DNA of 64,000 bases from Bacteroides sp. (GCA_023666705.1 JAMPBO010000004.1:113895-177894), one strand, 5' to 3'; positions 52,866-61,795 are shown, numbered from the stretch's first letter. Notes: a model not told the origin generated them from the sequence alone. Numbers and translations are program-made.

Positions 52866-53048
52866 TATAATTTTCCTCCTTAGATTAGCTAAAGTTTTTC
52901 TGACTTATGATGTGATAATTTTACAACAATCCAATTTCAAAAGCCATATTACTATTCCACAAAGAATACGCAAAAATATTGTCTAATTTGTATATGAATT
53001 ATTTTTCGACATATTTTTTATCCATTTTAACCAAAAATAAGCAGGGGA

Positions 53049-53909
53049 CTACCCCCTAAACTTTGTGAAACCTTCACCAAATGCTTCCCTGATATCACCC
53101 ACAAAGCAAATTGCTTTTTCATCCATTTTGTAAATAATTTGCTTGACTTTTACAATTTCCTTGCCTGACAGGACACACATTATCATTTGTTTTTGATCGT
53201 TCGTAAAGGCTCCTTTTACATCAATAAAGGTTGCACCTCTTTTCAGCGTATTTACAATATAATCAACAATTTCTGTCTCTGCATCGGATATTACATAAAG
53301 AAGCTTTGCCCTGTTTGGTCCCTCTACCATATAATCGGACATCCTCGTCACCACAACAATCCCGATAAGCGAGTATATTCCTTTTTTCACGCCAAATGTC
53401 CCTGCTCCCGCAACCACAATCACAGCATCCACAATTGCAAGCACCTTCGGTATGGATATATGGCGTACCCTTTGGTTTATCAGGGTTGCCAGCAAATCAG
53501 TACCACCGGAGGATGCGTAGCTGCAAAAAACAAGCCCCAGTCCTATTCCCATACAGGTTCCTCCCGCTATAATATCCGCCAGCATATCACCCGTCAGAAT
53601 ATCAAATTGAGGCAATATACCAAGAAACAGAATAAGCGTAAATGTGGCAAATAATGTCCTGTAAAACATTTCCCGTTCCAGCCGCTTAAAACCTGCAATA
53701 AACAGCGGAATATTAAGCAGTGCACTTATCACCCACATGGGAACATCCAAAACAGCCTTTACGATAATGGAAATACCGGATGCCCCTCCAACAACAACAC
53801 CCATAACGTCAAAAAAGCTCACTACCGCCGTTGCCATCAAAAATGTTCCTACAACAATCATAACCGTATCATAATATTTACCTAATTTTCCCATAAAAAA
53901 ATTCTTCAT
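53049..53909 (-). CDS. YitT-family membrane protein
   Basis: A 286-aa protein with five to six helices (about residues 12-32, 50-70, 78-95, 105-130, 145-175) in the YitT/DUF161 pattern ('FFDVMGVVVGGASGISII', 'GGTCMGIGLGLVFCSYASSGGTDLLA') and a C-terminal DUF2179 domain (about 205-280; 'RGATFIDVKGAFTNDQKQMIMCV'). Function is not established for the family. Its first ATG lies inside one arm of a 16-bp hairpin and has no ribosome site; ATG six codons later is an alternative start. Confidence 0.88.
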   Translation of the reverse strand: MKNFFMGKLGKYYDTVMIVVGTFLMATAVVSFFDVMGVVVGGASGISIIVKAVLDVPMWVISALLNIPLFIAGFKRLEREMFYRTLFATFTLILFLGILPQFDILTGDMLADIIAGGTCMGIGLGLVFCSYASSGGTDLLATLINQRVRHISIPKVLAIVDAVIVVAGAGTFGVKKGIYSLIGIVVVTRMSDYMVEGPNRAKLLYVISDAETEIVDYIVNTLKRGATFIDVKGAFTNDQKQMIMCVLSGKEIVKVKQIIYKMDEKAICFVGDIREAFGEGFTKFRG

Positions 53910-53933
53910 AAATTTAATTATGAAGAATTTTTT
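53896..53933 (-). promoter_or_regulatory. 16-bp hairpin over the yitT-type start codon
   Basis: Arms 53896-53911 and 53918-53933 are perfectly complementary, with a six-base loop and T-rich ends. The start codon (53907-53909) is in the arm. It can act as terminator of the upstream LytR_C gene, or hide the start of the downstream gene. Confidence 0.65.
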
Positions 53934-53965
53934 GGATATTTATACAGAATAGACCAATTTTACTT

Positions 53966-54517
53966 CTACTGTCCGTCGTCATCTGCGGTTCCGATAATAA
54001 TGACAATATCCTTGCCATCAACTGACGCCGCAGTTCCCTCTGTCACCACGCCCACCTCATAGGTTGCGTTGTCAAAATACTGGAGCAAATCCTTGCCGAC
54101 GCCTTCCTCTCTCGCCACGATTCTCGTGTGCTCCTGTGTATCGGAATAATCTGCCGCCTCCGTATTTGCATATCCGTATTCATTCAGTCTTCCACACCAT
54201 CTTCCCGCAAGACCTGTAGTGTTCGTACTATTCAAAACGAGTATACTCTTGTCAAAGGACTCTGATACCGCCTCAGGCTCCTCCGTATCCTCCGAGGTAT
54301 CCTCCTCAGGATTGATAATCAGGTCATCATGCCCCTCTGCCTCTGTAATCACGTGGTTATCCACCGTCGTAACCGGTTCATCCTTCTTCTTTTTTCCATC
54401 CTTTGCAACCTTTGAAAGAAAAAATATACCAAATGCAATGATTGCAACTCCCAATATAATAACGACTGCCCTCAATAAAATTGAGAAAAACAGACCTACC
54501 GGACTTTGTTTCTTCAT
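53966..54517 (-). CDS. LytR_C domain membrane protein
   Basis: A 183-aa protein starting MKKQSPVGLFF, with one N-terminal helix (about residues 8-30), an acidic linker (about 40-85, Glu/Asp-rich) and a C-terminal LytR_C domain (about 90-183; 'ILVLNSTNTTGLAGRWCGRLNEYGY' in part). The domain is usually linked to LytR-CpsA-Psr cell-wall ligases but here stands alone. Extracytoplasmic domain is expected. GGAGGTTTAT precedes the ATG. Confidence 0.85.
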   Translation of the reverse strand: MKKQSPVGLFFSILLRAVVIILGVAIIAFGIFFLSKVAKDGKKKKDEPVTTVDNHVITEAEGHDDLIINPEEDTSEDTEEPEAVSESFDKSILVLNSTNTTGLAGRWCGRLNEYGYANTEAADYSDTQEHTRIVAREEGVGKDLLQYFDNATYEVGVVTEGTAASVDGKDIVIIIGTADDDGQ

Positions 54518-54721
54518 ATAAACCTCCAAACTGTCTTCATGTCACTTTTGACAGTATAACAAATACTGATAATATTTTCAACCTTTTTCCGAATTGCATC
54601 ATACCCTTGACACTACTTTGAACTATATACTATGATAATTAGGAATATACAAAAATATCATAAAGAGCTTCGCAATCACCTAACAAATATTATGTTTGTG
54701 TTCCTCAGAAAGGATATAAAT

Positions 54722-55450
54722 ATGAAATCAATTATTATAACGGGAGCCTCAGGCGAAATCGGAAGTGCCCTTGCAAAATGTGTCGCCGCAGACTATGACT
54801 ACATTGCAATCTGCGGCTGCAAAAATACAGATGCCCTAAATACCCTCGCAGCATCCATAAACCAAACGGGGCACTGTGCCTGCAAAAGCTTTGCAGGTGA
54901 TATGGGAAATTTTGATTTTGCTGCCTCAGTCATTCATACTGTTGCCGCAGATGCGGGCAGGATTGACGCACTTATAAACAATGCTGCCATTTCGGAAACC
55001 GGACTTCTCACGGATATGTCTCCCGCAGCATGGCACAACATTATGTCAACCAATGTGGATTCCGTATACAACACCTGCCATGAAGCTGTCCCATACATGG
55101 TACGGCAAAAAAGCGGAACAATTATAAACATTTCCTCCGTATGGGGACTTGTGGGTGCCTCCTGTGAGGTGGCATACTCTGCGACAAAGGGTGCGGTCAA
55201 CAGCTTTTCCAAGGCACTTGCCAAAGAGCTTGCACCAAGCGGCATTTCCGTAAATGCTATCGCCCTTGGCGTGGTTGACACAAAAATGAACAGTCATTTG
55301 ACCACGGAGGAAAAAGCACAGCTTGCTGAGGAAATTCCATACGGAAAAATGGCAGCTCCCGAAGAAGCCGCCATCTTTATAAAAAATATTTTGTCCATGC
55401 CATCCTACTTCACAGGTGAAGTCGTAAAATTTGACGGCGGTTGGATATAA
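54722..55450 (+). CDS. Short-chain dehydrogenase/reductase (SDR)
   Basis: A 242-aa NAD(P)-dependent oxidoreductase starting MKSIIITGASGEIG; AGAAAGGA is seven bases upstream, so an in-frame ATG 30 codons before is rejected. The cofactor motif 'TGASGEIGSAL' is near residue 7, 'NNAAIS' near 86, catalytic Ser in 'NISSVWG' near 136, and 'YSATKGAV' (Tyr and Lys) near 150. It resembles FabG-like 3-oxoacyl reductases, but the substrate is unknown. It is the only plus-strand gene in this block. Confidence 0.9.
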   Translation: MKSIIITGASGEIGSALAKCVAADYDYIAICGCKNTDALNTLAASINQTGHCACKSFAGDMGNFDFAASVIHTVAADAGRIDALINNAAISETGLLTDMSPAAWHNIMSTNVDSVYNTCHEAVPYMVRQKSGTIINISSVWGLVGASCEVAYSATKGAVNSFSKALAKELAPSGISVNAIALGVVDTKMNSHLTTEEKAQLAEEIPYGKMAAPEEAAIFIKNILSMPSYFTGEVVKFDGGWI

Positions 55451-55451
55451 G

Positions 55452-55512
55452 AAAAAGGGGGCTGCCCAAGGATTTACAGCACACAGTTGTTTACCCGTGA
55501 CAAGCCCCTCTT
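55452..55512. terminator. Bidirectional terminator between converging genes
   Basis: Near 55454 AAAAAGGGGGCT and near 55503 AGCCCCTCTTT can pair, with A- and T-rich ends. It lies between the SDR gene (plus) and the ABC permease gene (minus). Confidence 0.6.
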
Positions 55513-55517
55513 TATTT

Positions 55518-56780
55518 TTACTCGCCCTTTTTCAGCCCTTTCAAAGCCGTTGTAAGCTTAATCGGATTCCCATACCGAAGGGTGGACGCCCGGAATATCT
55601 TTCCTCCAATGATACCCATAACAACTACTGATGCATACAGTATGACTGCAGATACGACAATCTCCCATGTTACTACATCGCCCATGGCAACCCTTGCAAA
55701 CATTGCACTGTATGAAGAGAACGGAAGGAAGGAACATACCTTCATTGCCACGCCATCTATATTGGAAAGCTGTATCAGCGTTATAAAGTATACAATCATA
55801 ACGAGCATCTGTGCAGTTCCTGCGGACTTATTCAAATCCTCAATCTTGGAAACAAGTGCTCCAAGTGCCCCATACATAAAGGCATAGAACAGGAAGCCAC
55901 CAATTCCGAATACGGCAAATGCACCAACTACATTGGCAGGTATATTTAGGAATTGTCCGATATCAAATGACCAGTATGACTTGTTTATCTGATAGGAGCC
56001 AAGCAGGCTTCCTCCCACAAGTCCCACCTGAAATACAGTTGCAATTGCTCCTGCAAACACCTTTCCAAACAAAAGTGCCGTTGATGATGTACTCGTCACA
56101 AGTATTTCTATGGAGCGGTTGCTTTTTTCGTTTGTTACACCCGTTGCAATTGTCGTTCCATACATTACGATAATCATAAATACCAAAATAATAAGAATGT
56201 AGCAGTAGAAATAATTCGTAACACTGTCCTTTCCAAGTACAGTTTCATTTACATTTATTTCAAGATACTCCAGTGCGAGAAATTCATTCTCGTCAAGATT
56301 ATTGACCTCGCAATACTTCTTTTTTGCAGACATTTCCATGACTTCCGCAAATATTTGCGTATTTTCGTCAAACATGCCACGGTTAAATACATAATAGTCA
56401 TAAGCGTCATATGCCCTGACAACGTAGCCTGCCTCTGCCTCCTCATTTTCAACCAGCGATTTCACAGCATCCGCACTGTCGCAGATTTTAAACTCTGTCT
56501 CACCGAAATATCCATTGAGAAGCTCCATATCAACAAGCCCCTCAGCATCGTAGAGTGCCATATATGTCACTTCGCTGTCTTCACCATCCTCATTTTCTGC
56601 ACCGCCTGACGATTCTGACAGCTCCGTGTCATCCTTGGAGGACTTATCCGTGTTGATGAATCTTGGCACAAACATAATGACTGCACATACAAGACAGATT
56701 AGCAGCGTTGATATCACATAAGATTTACTTTTAAAATAATTTGCCAGCTCAAACTTTAATATCGTTCCAAAACTTTTCAT
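55518..56780 (-). CDS. ABC-2 type permease (NatB-like)
   Basis: A 420-aa membrane protein. TM1 is at about residues 18-38, followed by a large extracellular domain (about 40-190, acidic, starting 'DKSSKDDTELSESSGG') and five C-terminal helices (about 195-390). 'TGVTNEKSNRSIEILVTSTSS' near residue 222 is the conserved loop of NatB/YhaP proteins. It is encoded 18 bases after its ATPase and probably exports sodium or a toxic compound. Confidence 0.85.
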   Translation of the reverse strand: MKSFGTILKFELANYFKSKSYVISTLLICLVCAVIMFVPRFINTDKSSKDDTELSESSGGAENEDGEDSEVTYMALYDAEGLVDMELLNGYFGETEFKICDSADAVKSLVENEEAEAGYVVRAYDAYDYYVFNRGMFDENTQIFAEVMEMSAKKKYCEVNNLDENEFLALEYLEINVNETVLGKDSVTNYFYCYILIILVFMIIVMYGTTIATGVTNEKSNRSIEILVTSTSSTALLFGKVFAGAIATVFQVGLVGGSLLGSYQINKSYWSFDIGQFLNIPANVVGAFAVFGIGGFLFYAFMYGALGALVSKIEDLNKSAGTAQMLVMIVYFITLIQLSNIDGVAMKVCSFLPFSSYSAMFARVAMGDVVTWEIVVSAVILYASVVVMGIIGGKIFRASTLRYGNPIKLTTALKGLKKGE

Positions 56781-56798
56781 TTCCGTGTACCTCCTCTC

Positions 56799-57785
56799 CT
56801 ACCTTTTTCGCCCGAACAGTCCTTTTTTCTTCGGCTGTTCCTCGTCTTTATTCTCATTTTCTTCCTCAGCTTCCTCCTCGCCTACCCTTGATACAAATAT
56901 ATCATTTAATGCAGGCTCATAAGCACCAAAGGTCTTAATATCCACGTTCTGCTCCCGAAAGGCATCCAAAAGCTGCCACTGGTCAATGCCATCTTTAATA
57001 TTTAATATGACATAGTGCTTGTTTACATCATGCACTGTTACCTGTTCCGACAGCTTACTCTCGCAGACGCCTTTAAGCTCCTCCAACGTAAGATTGTTTG
57101 CACATACAATTCTTCTTCCCTTGCCATACTCTGTTTTTATCTCATCCAAATTTCCTGCAAGGGCAATATCACCATGATTAATAATTACAATATCCTCGCA
57201 AAACTCCTCTACATAGCTCATTTGATGGCTTGAGAAAATCACAATTCTGCCCTCTGCAATAAGCTCACGGATTACATCCTTCAGTATTTGGGCATTAACC
57301 GGGTCAAGACCACTGAACGGCTCGTCAAGAATCACAATATCCGGCTCTCCCACAAGTGTCGCCGCAAGCTGAACCTTCTGCTGGTTTCCCTTTGAGAGCG
57401 TATCTAATTTTCTTGTTTCATATTCGATAACATCAAGCTTGGTAAGCCATTTCTTCGTGCTCTCCAACGCTTCTTTTTTGTTTTTTCCTCTCAGCATGGC
57501 AAGGTATACCATCTGCTCCGTGACCGTCTTTTTCGGATAAAGTCCTCTCTCTTCAGGAAGATACCCAATCTGACTGCTCTTTGGCACAAATTTTTCCCCA
57601 TCCAGCGTTATCTCTCCCTCATTTGCCCTGAAAACGTCCATAATAATTCTTATGGTTGTTGTCTTTCCTGCACCGTTTCTTCCAAGAAGACCAAGTGCCC
57701 TTCCACTTTTTACGGAAAAACTTATGCCATGCAAAATTTCCTTGTCCTCAAAGCTTTTCTTAATGTTTGTAAGCTTAAGTTCCAT
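56799..57785 (-). CDS. ABC transporter ATPase (NatA-like)
   Basis: A 328-aa ATPase. Walker A 'GLLGRNGAGKTTTIRI' is near residue 33, signature 'LSKGNQQKVQLAATL' near 128, Walker B 'IVILDEPFSGLDPVN' near 148 and the H-loop 'IFSSHQMSYVEE' near 182. The C-terminal 100 residues are a DUF4162-like domain with an acidic and basic tail ('EEEAEEENENKDEEQPKKK'). It works with the NatB-like permease. Confidence 0.9.
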   Translation of the reverse strand: MELKLTNIKKSFEDKEILHGISFSVKSGRALGLLGRNGAGKTTTIRIIMDVFRANEGEITLDGEKFVPKSSQIGYLPEERGLYPKKTVTEQMVYLAMLRGKNKKEALESTKKWLTKLDVIEYETRKLDTLSKGNQQKVQLAATLVGEPDIVILDEPFSGLDPVNAQILKDVIRELIAEGRIVIFSSHQMSYVEEFCEDIVIINHGDIALAGNLDEIKTEYGKGRRIVCANNLTLEELKGVCESKLSEQVTVHDVNKHYVILNIKDGIDQWQLLDAFREQNVDIKTFGAYEPALNDIFVSRVGEEEAEEENENKDEEQPKKKGLFGRKR

Positions 57786-57817
57786 CGTTTTCTCCTTTCA
57801 GTTACATATATTTCACA

Positions 57818-58009
57818 TTACTCCCAAAACAACTCATCCAATGTTTTACCCAGTTCCCTGCAAATGGCAATACAAAGCTTAATCGTGGGATTGTAATCTC
57901 CCTTTTCTATGGCATTTATCGTCTGCCTCGAAACATTGACCCTGTTTGCCAAATCCTGCTGTGACAGATCAAGAGCAGCCCTTGCAGATTTTAATCTTAA
58001 ATTCTTCAT
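57818..58009 (-). CDS. Small XRE regulator (YozG/ansR-like)
   Basis: A 63-aa helix-turn-helix protein; 'LSQQDLANRVNVSRQTINAIEKGDYNP' is the recognition part. Its ATG overlaps the stop of the membrane gene upstream by four bases. It lies just before the NatAB-like operon and could control it together with the membrane protein. Confidence 0.9.
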   Translation of the reverse strand: MKNLRLKSARAALDLSQQDLANRVNVSRQTINAIEKGDYNPTIKLCIAICRELGKTLDELFWE

Positions 58010-58536
58010 TGCTGCTCATCCTCTTTCTTATCCATGGCACTTTTTAGCAAAAGTACGATGCATGTTATAGTAAACACAGCCGCACATGCAAGACTGGTAC
58101 AGCCGCCCGTAAGCACTCCGTCTACAATCACCTCGCCCCGCTTAATGGCTTCTATGGAAAACGAAATATACAATATGCTGAGTGCTACCGCCATAACAAT
58201 ATATGACTTACGGCTATGGTTTACAGGAAAATATCCCTCATTCCATATACAATAACTTACATGGACTCCCACACTTAAACAAATACCGATTATGGCCACT
58301 GCATCCGTATCTATCACATGCTTATCCATAACGCTTTCCACCAGACAGGTACATGCAAGAAATGCTACCATTATAAAAAAGCAATACTGATACCCCTTGT
58401 ATCTGACAAGCTGCTGTCTTTCGTCGTAATCATCCGTTCCATTACTCTTTTTCCTGCGTCTGTAAACTGCCAGTACAACTGTGGCAATCCAAGCAACAAG
58501 AAATCCGATAAAGAAGCCTGATGAAATGTCACCCAT
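58006..58536 (-). CDS. Membrane protein paired with an XRE regulator
   Basis: A 176-aa protein with five helices (about residues 5-25, 50-70, 78-98, 110-130, 140-165) and a 'DERQQLVRYKGYQYCFF' motif that is common in small regulator-linked membrane proteins (DUF2178-like). It is the first gene of a two-gene operon with the 63-aa regulator (ATGA overlap). A TTGACA-N17-TATTAT promoter lies about 50 bases upstream. Function unknown. Confidence 0.78.
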   Translation of the reverse strand: MGDISSGFFIGFLVAWIATVVLAVYRRRKKSNGTDDYDERQQLVRYKGYQYCFFIMVAFLACTCLVESVMDKHVIDTDAVAIIGICLSVGVHVSYCIWNEGYFPVNHSRKSYIVMAVALSILYISFSIEAIKRGEVIVDGVLTGGCTSLACAAVFTITCIVLLLKSAMDKKEDEQQ

Positions 58537-58585
58537 ATGTCCTACACCTCTCTCAAAAAACTTTACATTGTCTCATTGTGAGAAC

Positions 58586-58614
58586 ATAATACTCCCATAT
58601 CCGTCATGTGTCAA
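58586..58614 (-). promoter_or_regulatory. SigA-type promoter of the membrane/XRE pair
   Basis: On the minus strand TTGACA (58609-58614), a 17-base spacer and TATTAT (58586-58591), with the ATG at 58536. It is close to the housekeeping consensus. TTTACATT and AATGTAAA copies lie around it. Confidence 0.7.
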
Positions 58615-58720
58615 TAGTGAATGTAAAATATTTTTTACATAATGGTTTTTTTTTTTTACTTTTTGTAGTCAAGGGATTACATTCAAAATATTTTGGCACA
58701 AATATCCATTCCACCTGTTT

Positions 58721-59548
58721 TTATTTTCCGCCCCGCTCAAGCCTTGTTGTCTCTCTGGAATACACGAGTACCTGAACCAGCCAAATTAGCAGCACAACGA
58801 CAATCGGGAATAATCCTGTATGAAACGCAAAGTCAGCCACAATTCCCAGCACCCAAAAATAGCAGCACATCATGTTCGATACACGAAACGCCTTGTAGGA
58901 TGACCTGTATATGACCATTTTTTGTGCTTCGTCACAGCTTTCTTCCCACTTTTTATTAAAATCCATATCATATATGCTTCCGTTCTTTTCCGGATTCATA
59001 ACCTTGACAAGATTCACCATCCGTTTTTGCAGCATGATACATATAATCAGGCTTGCCATAAAATCGATTATGACAATCCAAAAAATAATCATTTCGTGGT
59101 TCTTTGGAAGCTCCACGGATAAATCAATATGGATACATGCCGCAAAAAGAAACATGCCCAAAATTTGCATCACATTTGTACAGTTAGCAGGAAAATCCAG
59201 CTTCCTCTCAATATCATCCAAAACTTCTTCCTCCACACCATCCCATTCATCCAACCGCTTTTCCTGTCTGTGTACCATGCCGAAAACAACAATTAATTCC
59301 ACAATATTAATAAATAAAAAAACGGATGGCAGGACATACGCCAGCACAACCTCTATCTGCTCCATTGCCGCCCTGATTGCTTCCAGATTATCTTCAATGA
59401 CATGTGCCGCCTTACCCACACCAATTCCTACGATAAAGCAGATTACCATAATAATGATAAAAGGCTTGAAGGATTTCTTATCCTCCTTTTTGTTTCTTTC
59501 TTCATATTCGATTAAGGTCTTTTGTGTTTCTGACGGTTCTTCTCTCAT
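58721..59548 (-). CDS. Membrane protein paired with a second XRE regulator
   Basis: A 275-aa protein with five to six helices (about residues 28-50, 68-92, 125-142, 152-172, 222-262). The N-terminus is charged and cytoplasmic. No family is recognised with confidence. Its ATG overlaps the stop of the XRE gene by four bases. The layout mirrors the other pair (58006-58009) in reverse gene order. Confidence 0.75.
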   Translation of the reverse strand: MREEPSETQKTLIEYEERNKKEDKKSFKPFIIIMVICFIVGIGVGKAAHVIEDNLEAIRAAMEQIEVVLAYVLPSVFLFINIVELIVVFGMVHRQEKRLDEWDGVEEEVLDDIERKLDFPANCTNVMQILGMFLFAACIHIDLSVELPKNHEMIIFWIVIIDFMASLIICIMLQKRMVNLVKVMNPEKNGSIYDMDFNKKWEESCDEAQKMVIYRSSYKAFRVSNMMCCYFWVLGIVADFAFHTGLFPIVVVLLIWLVQVLVYSRETTRLERGGK

Positions 59549-59754
59549 TTCTCATCCTCCTCATATTGAAATATATCCTCAACAGACGCATTACATACTC
59601 CCGCTATTTTTAAGGCGAGTGTAACGGATGGAGAATAATCCCCACGCTCTATCTGACTGATTGTCTGTCTCGACGTGCCTACCAGTGCACCCATCTGCTG
59701 CTGGTTTACGCCGAGCTTCGCACGATATTCCTTTAACTTATTATTTAACGGCAT
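59545..59754 (-). CDS. Small XRE regulator
   Basis: A 69-aa helix-turn-helix protein starting MPLNNKLKEYRAKLG, with GGAGGTG five bases before this ATG (an ATG seven codons earlier is the alternative). The motif 'VNQQQMGALVGTSRQTISQIERGDYSPS' is typical. It is cotranscribed with the 275-aa membrane protein. A consensus promoter overlapped by two dyads lies 170 bases upstream, and a 125-bp repeat occupies most of the leader. Confidence 0.9.
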   Translation of the reverse strand: MPLNNKLKEYRAKLGVNQQQMGALVGTSRQTISQIERGDYSPSVTLALKIAGVCNASVEDIFQYEEDEK

Positions 59755-59777
59755 ATGCACCTCCGCTTTTGACATAC

Positions 59778-59902
59778 GAACAAAGTGCCTTCGGCACTCT
59801 TTATACTACCACAATTTTAATGGCACTTTGGGCAAATCCTAGCAGGATTTTTAATCCTGCCTTATAAGGAAGTTCGAAGAACTTTCTTATAAAAGAAAAA
59901 AT
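59778..59902 (-). repeat. 125-bp structured dispersed repeat, copy B
   Basis: A gapless partner of 8353-8477. It lies between the promoter at 59925 and the XRE start codon and therefore forms most of the 5' leader of that mRNA. The stems GTGCCTTCGGCAC and GCAGGATTTTTAATCCTGC are perfect here. Confidence 0.85.
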
Positions 59903-59953
59903 GACAACTTTCCTTGTCATCGTCATTATACAAATGACAAGGAAAGTTGTCAA
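59902..59953 (-). promoter_or_regulatory. Consensus promoter overlapped by two operator dyads
   Basis: Minus strand: TTGACA (59948-59953), exactly 17 bases, TATAAT (59925-59930). The dyad TGACAA-N6-TTGTCA occurs at 59902-59919 and 59935-59952; the two copies are 33 bp apart and are themselves inverted, giving a 19-bp perfect inverted repeat. One covers the -35/spacer and the other the start region. A T-run follows, so the hairpin could also terminate the Na/Pi gene. Confidence 0.8.
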
Positions 59954-59984
59954 GATAATTATATTCTTGAAATAAGAAACGTAT

Positions 59985-61754
59985 TTATTTACTGCTTGGC
60001 AGCATGTATTTCTGCTCAAATGCAATGTACTGATTTTCGAACCACAGGGCGTCCGTCTTAACCTCCTTGCGGTATCCGTGAGCGTCCATCTCATCCTCCT
60101 CAACCTGGATGATGCATACTGCTATATTCGAGCAATGGTCCGAAATACGCTCATAGGTATCCGTAATATCAGAAAGACTAAGTCCAAGCTCAATGGTACA
60201 TTTTCCTTTTCTAAGCCTCTTAACATGTCTCCTCTTAAGCTCTTTATTCAGGTCATCAATAAGGTCTTCCAACGGCTGAACCATGGCAGCCATTTCTCTG
60301 TCATTATTTTCCAGTGCCAGAACCGTCATATCAAGAATGTCACTCAAAGCTCGTCCATACACGGAAAGCTCCTCCATTGCTTTCTTAGAAAAGCTTTGCT
60401 CCTTTTCATGCATCTGCTCCACACCCAGAAGAATGTTTACGGCAAGGTCAGAGATACGTTCAATATCTCCAATGGAATGAAGAAGCACCGACAGGATATG
60501 ACTGTCCTCCTTGGATAAATCCTTGCTGCTGAGTCTTAAAAGATACGTGCCAAGCTCGTCCTCATACCGGTCCACAAGATCCTCGGTATCCCGTACATCC
60601 TGTGCCTTTTCCTCATCAAAATTTCCAATTAAGGAAATTGCCTGAAGCACACTCTCTCTTGAAATATGAGCCATCTTTATGGCAACCTTTCTTGACTGCA
60701 TAATTGCAAATCCTGGTCTGTCAAGAAATACAGGATCCAAAAGCTGGAGTACATTGTCCCTTACCTCAACCTCATCGTCCTTATCCTTAATAGTCTTAAC
60801 TGCAAGGAACTCAAGGAAGCCCGCCAGCGGCAGAAGCACAAGGGTTGCCGCAACATTAAAGAATGAATGGACAACTGCGATGCCTGCAGGATTGGCAGCC
60901 ATATTCAAAAAGTCATACTGCAAAAATATATTTGAAACATAAAAGCCTATCATAAACAAGGCAGTTCCGATTACATTAAAGTAAAAGTGCACTGCTGCCG
61001 CCCTTTTCGCATCCTTGCTGGAACCCATGCTTGAAAGGATTGCTGTCGTACAGCTTCCGATATTTTGTCCCATGATAATCGGTATGGCAAGTGCATAGGA
61101 TACTGCTCCCGTGGAGCATAGTGCCTGTAATATACCAACGGAAACCGATGAGGACTGCATAATTGTCGTAAGTAAAAGTCCCACCAAAAGTCCCAGTACC
61201 GGATTGGTAAACTTGGTCAATATACTTGTGAATGCAGGGACATCTTTAAGCGGCTCCACAGCTGTGCTCATGGCATTCATTCCATACATCAGGATGGCAA
61301 AGCCAAGGAATATGGTTCCCAAATTGTGTTTTTTCTCACTCTTACAAAATACTACAAATATAGCACCGATTACCGCAAGTATCGGAGTGAAGGAGGTGGG
61401 CTTCAACATCTGAACAAAGAAGTTTCCGCCCTCAATTCCCGTGAGTGAAAGCAACCACGACGTCACAGTCGTACCAATATTGGCACCCATAATAATTCCT
61501 ACTGCCTGATTCAGCTTCATAATACCTGAGTTTACGAAGCCGACAACCATAACGGTGGTTGCTCCTGATGACTGTATCACAGCCGTAACCCCCGCACCCA
61601 GCAGTACGGCAGACAATCGGTTGGACGTAAGCTTTTCCAGTATTTTCTCAAGCTTTCCTCCAGACATCTTTGCAAGTGCATCTCCCATGACATGCATACC
61701 ATAAAGGAACAATGCAAGTCCGCCTACCATGGATAAAATATTAAAGATATCCAT
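59985..61754 (-). CDS. Na/Pi cotransporter family protein with PhoU-like domain
   Basis: A 589-aa membrane protein. Residues 5-310 are two inverted Na_Pi_cotrans repeats, each with the glutamine-serine signature ('TAVIQSSGATTVMVVGFVN' near 58 and 'TTIMQSSSVSVGILQAL' near 195). Residues about 340-560 form a cytoplasmic PhoU-like helical domain ('ISRESVLQAISL', 'HSIGDIERISDLAVNI', 'RISDHCSNIAVC'). It imports or balances phosphate with sodium. It appears monocistronic. Confidence 0.93.
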   Translation of the reverse strand: MDIFNILSMVGGLALFLYGMHVMGDALAKMSGGKLEKILEKLTSNRLSAVLLGAGVTAVIQSSGATTVMVVGFVNSGIMKLNQAVGIIMGANIGTTVTSWLLSLTGIEGGNFFVQMLKPTSFTPILAVIGAIFVVFCKSEKKHNLGTIFLGFAILMYGMNAMSTAVEPLKDVPAFTSILTKFTNPVLGLLVGLLLTTIMQSSSVSVGILQALCSTGAVSYALAIPIIMGQNIGSCTTAILSSMGSSKDAKRAAAVHFYFNVIGTALFMIGFYVSNIFLQYDFLNMAANPAGIAVVHSFFNVAATLVLLPLAGFLEFLAVKTIKDKDDEVEVRDNVLQLLDPVFLDRPGFAIMQSRKVAIKMAHISRESVLQAISLIGNFDEEKAQDVRDTEDLVDRYEDELGTYLLRLSSKDLSKEDSHILSVLLHSIGDIERISDLAVNILLGVEQMHEKEQSFSKKAMEELSVYGRALSDILDMTVLALENNDREMAAMVQPLEDLIDDLNKELKRRHVKRLRKGKCTIELGLSLSDITDTYERISDHCSNIAVCIIQVEEDEMDAHGYRKEVKTDALWFENQYIAFEQKYMLPSSK

Positions 61755-61795
61755 AAAGTTCTCCTTATTGTTAAAGTTATGTAGTAAATGGCATA

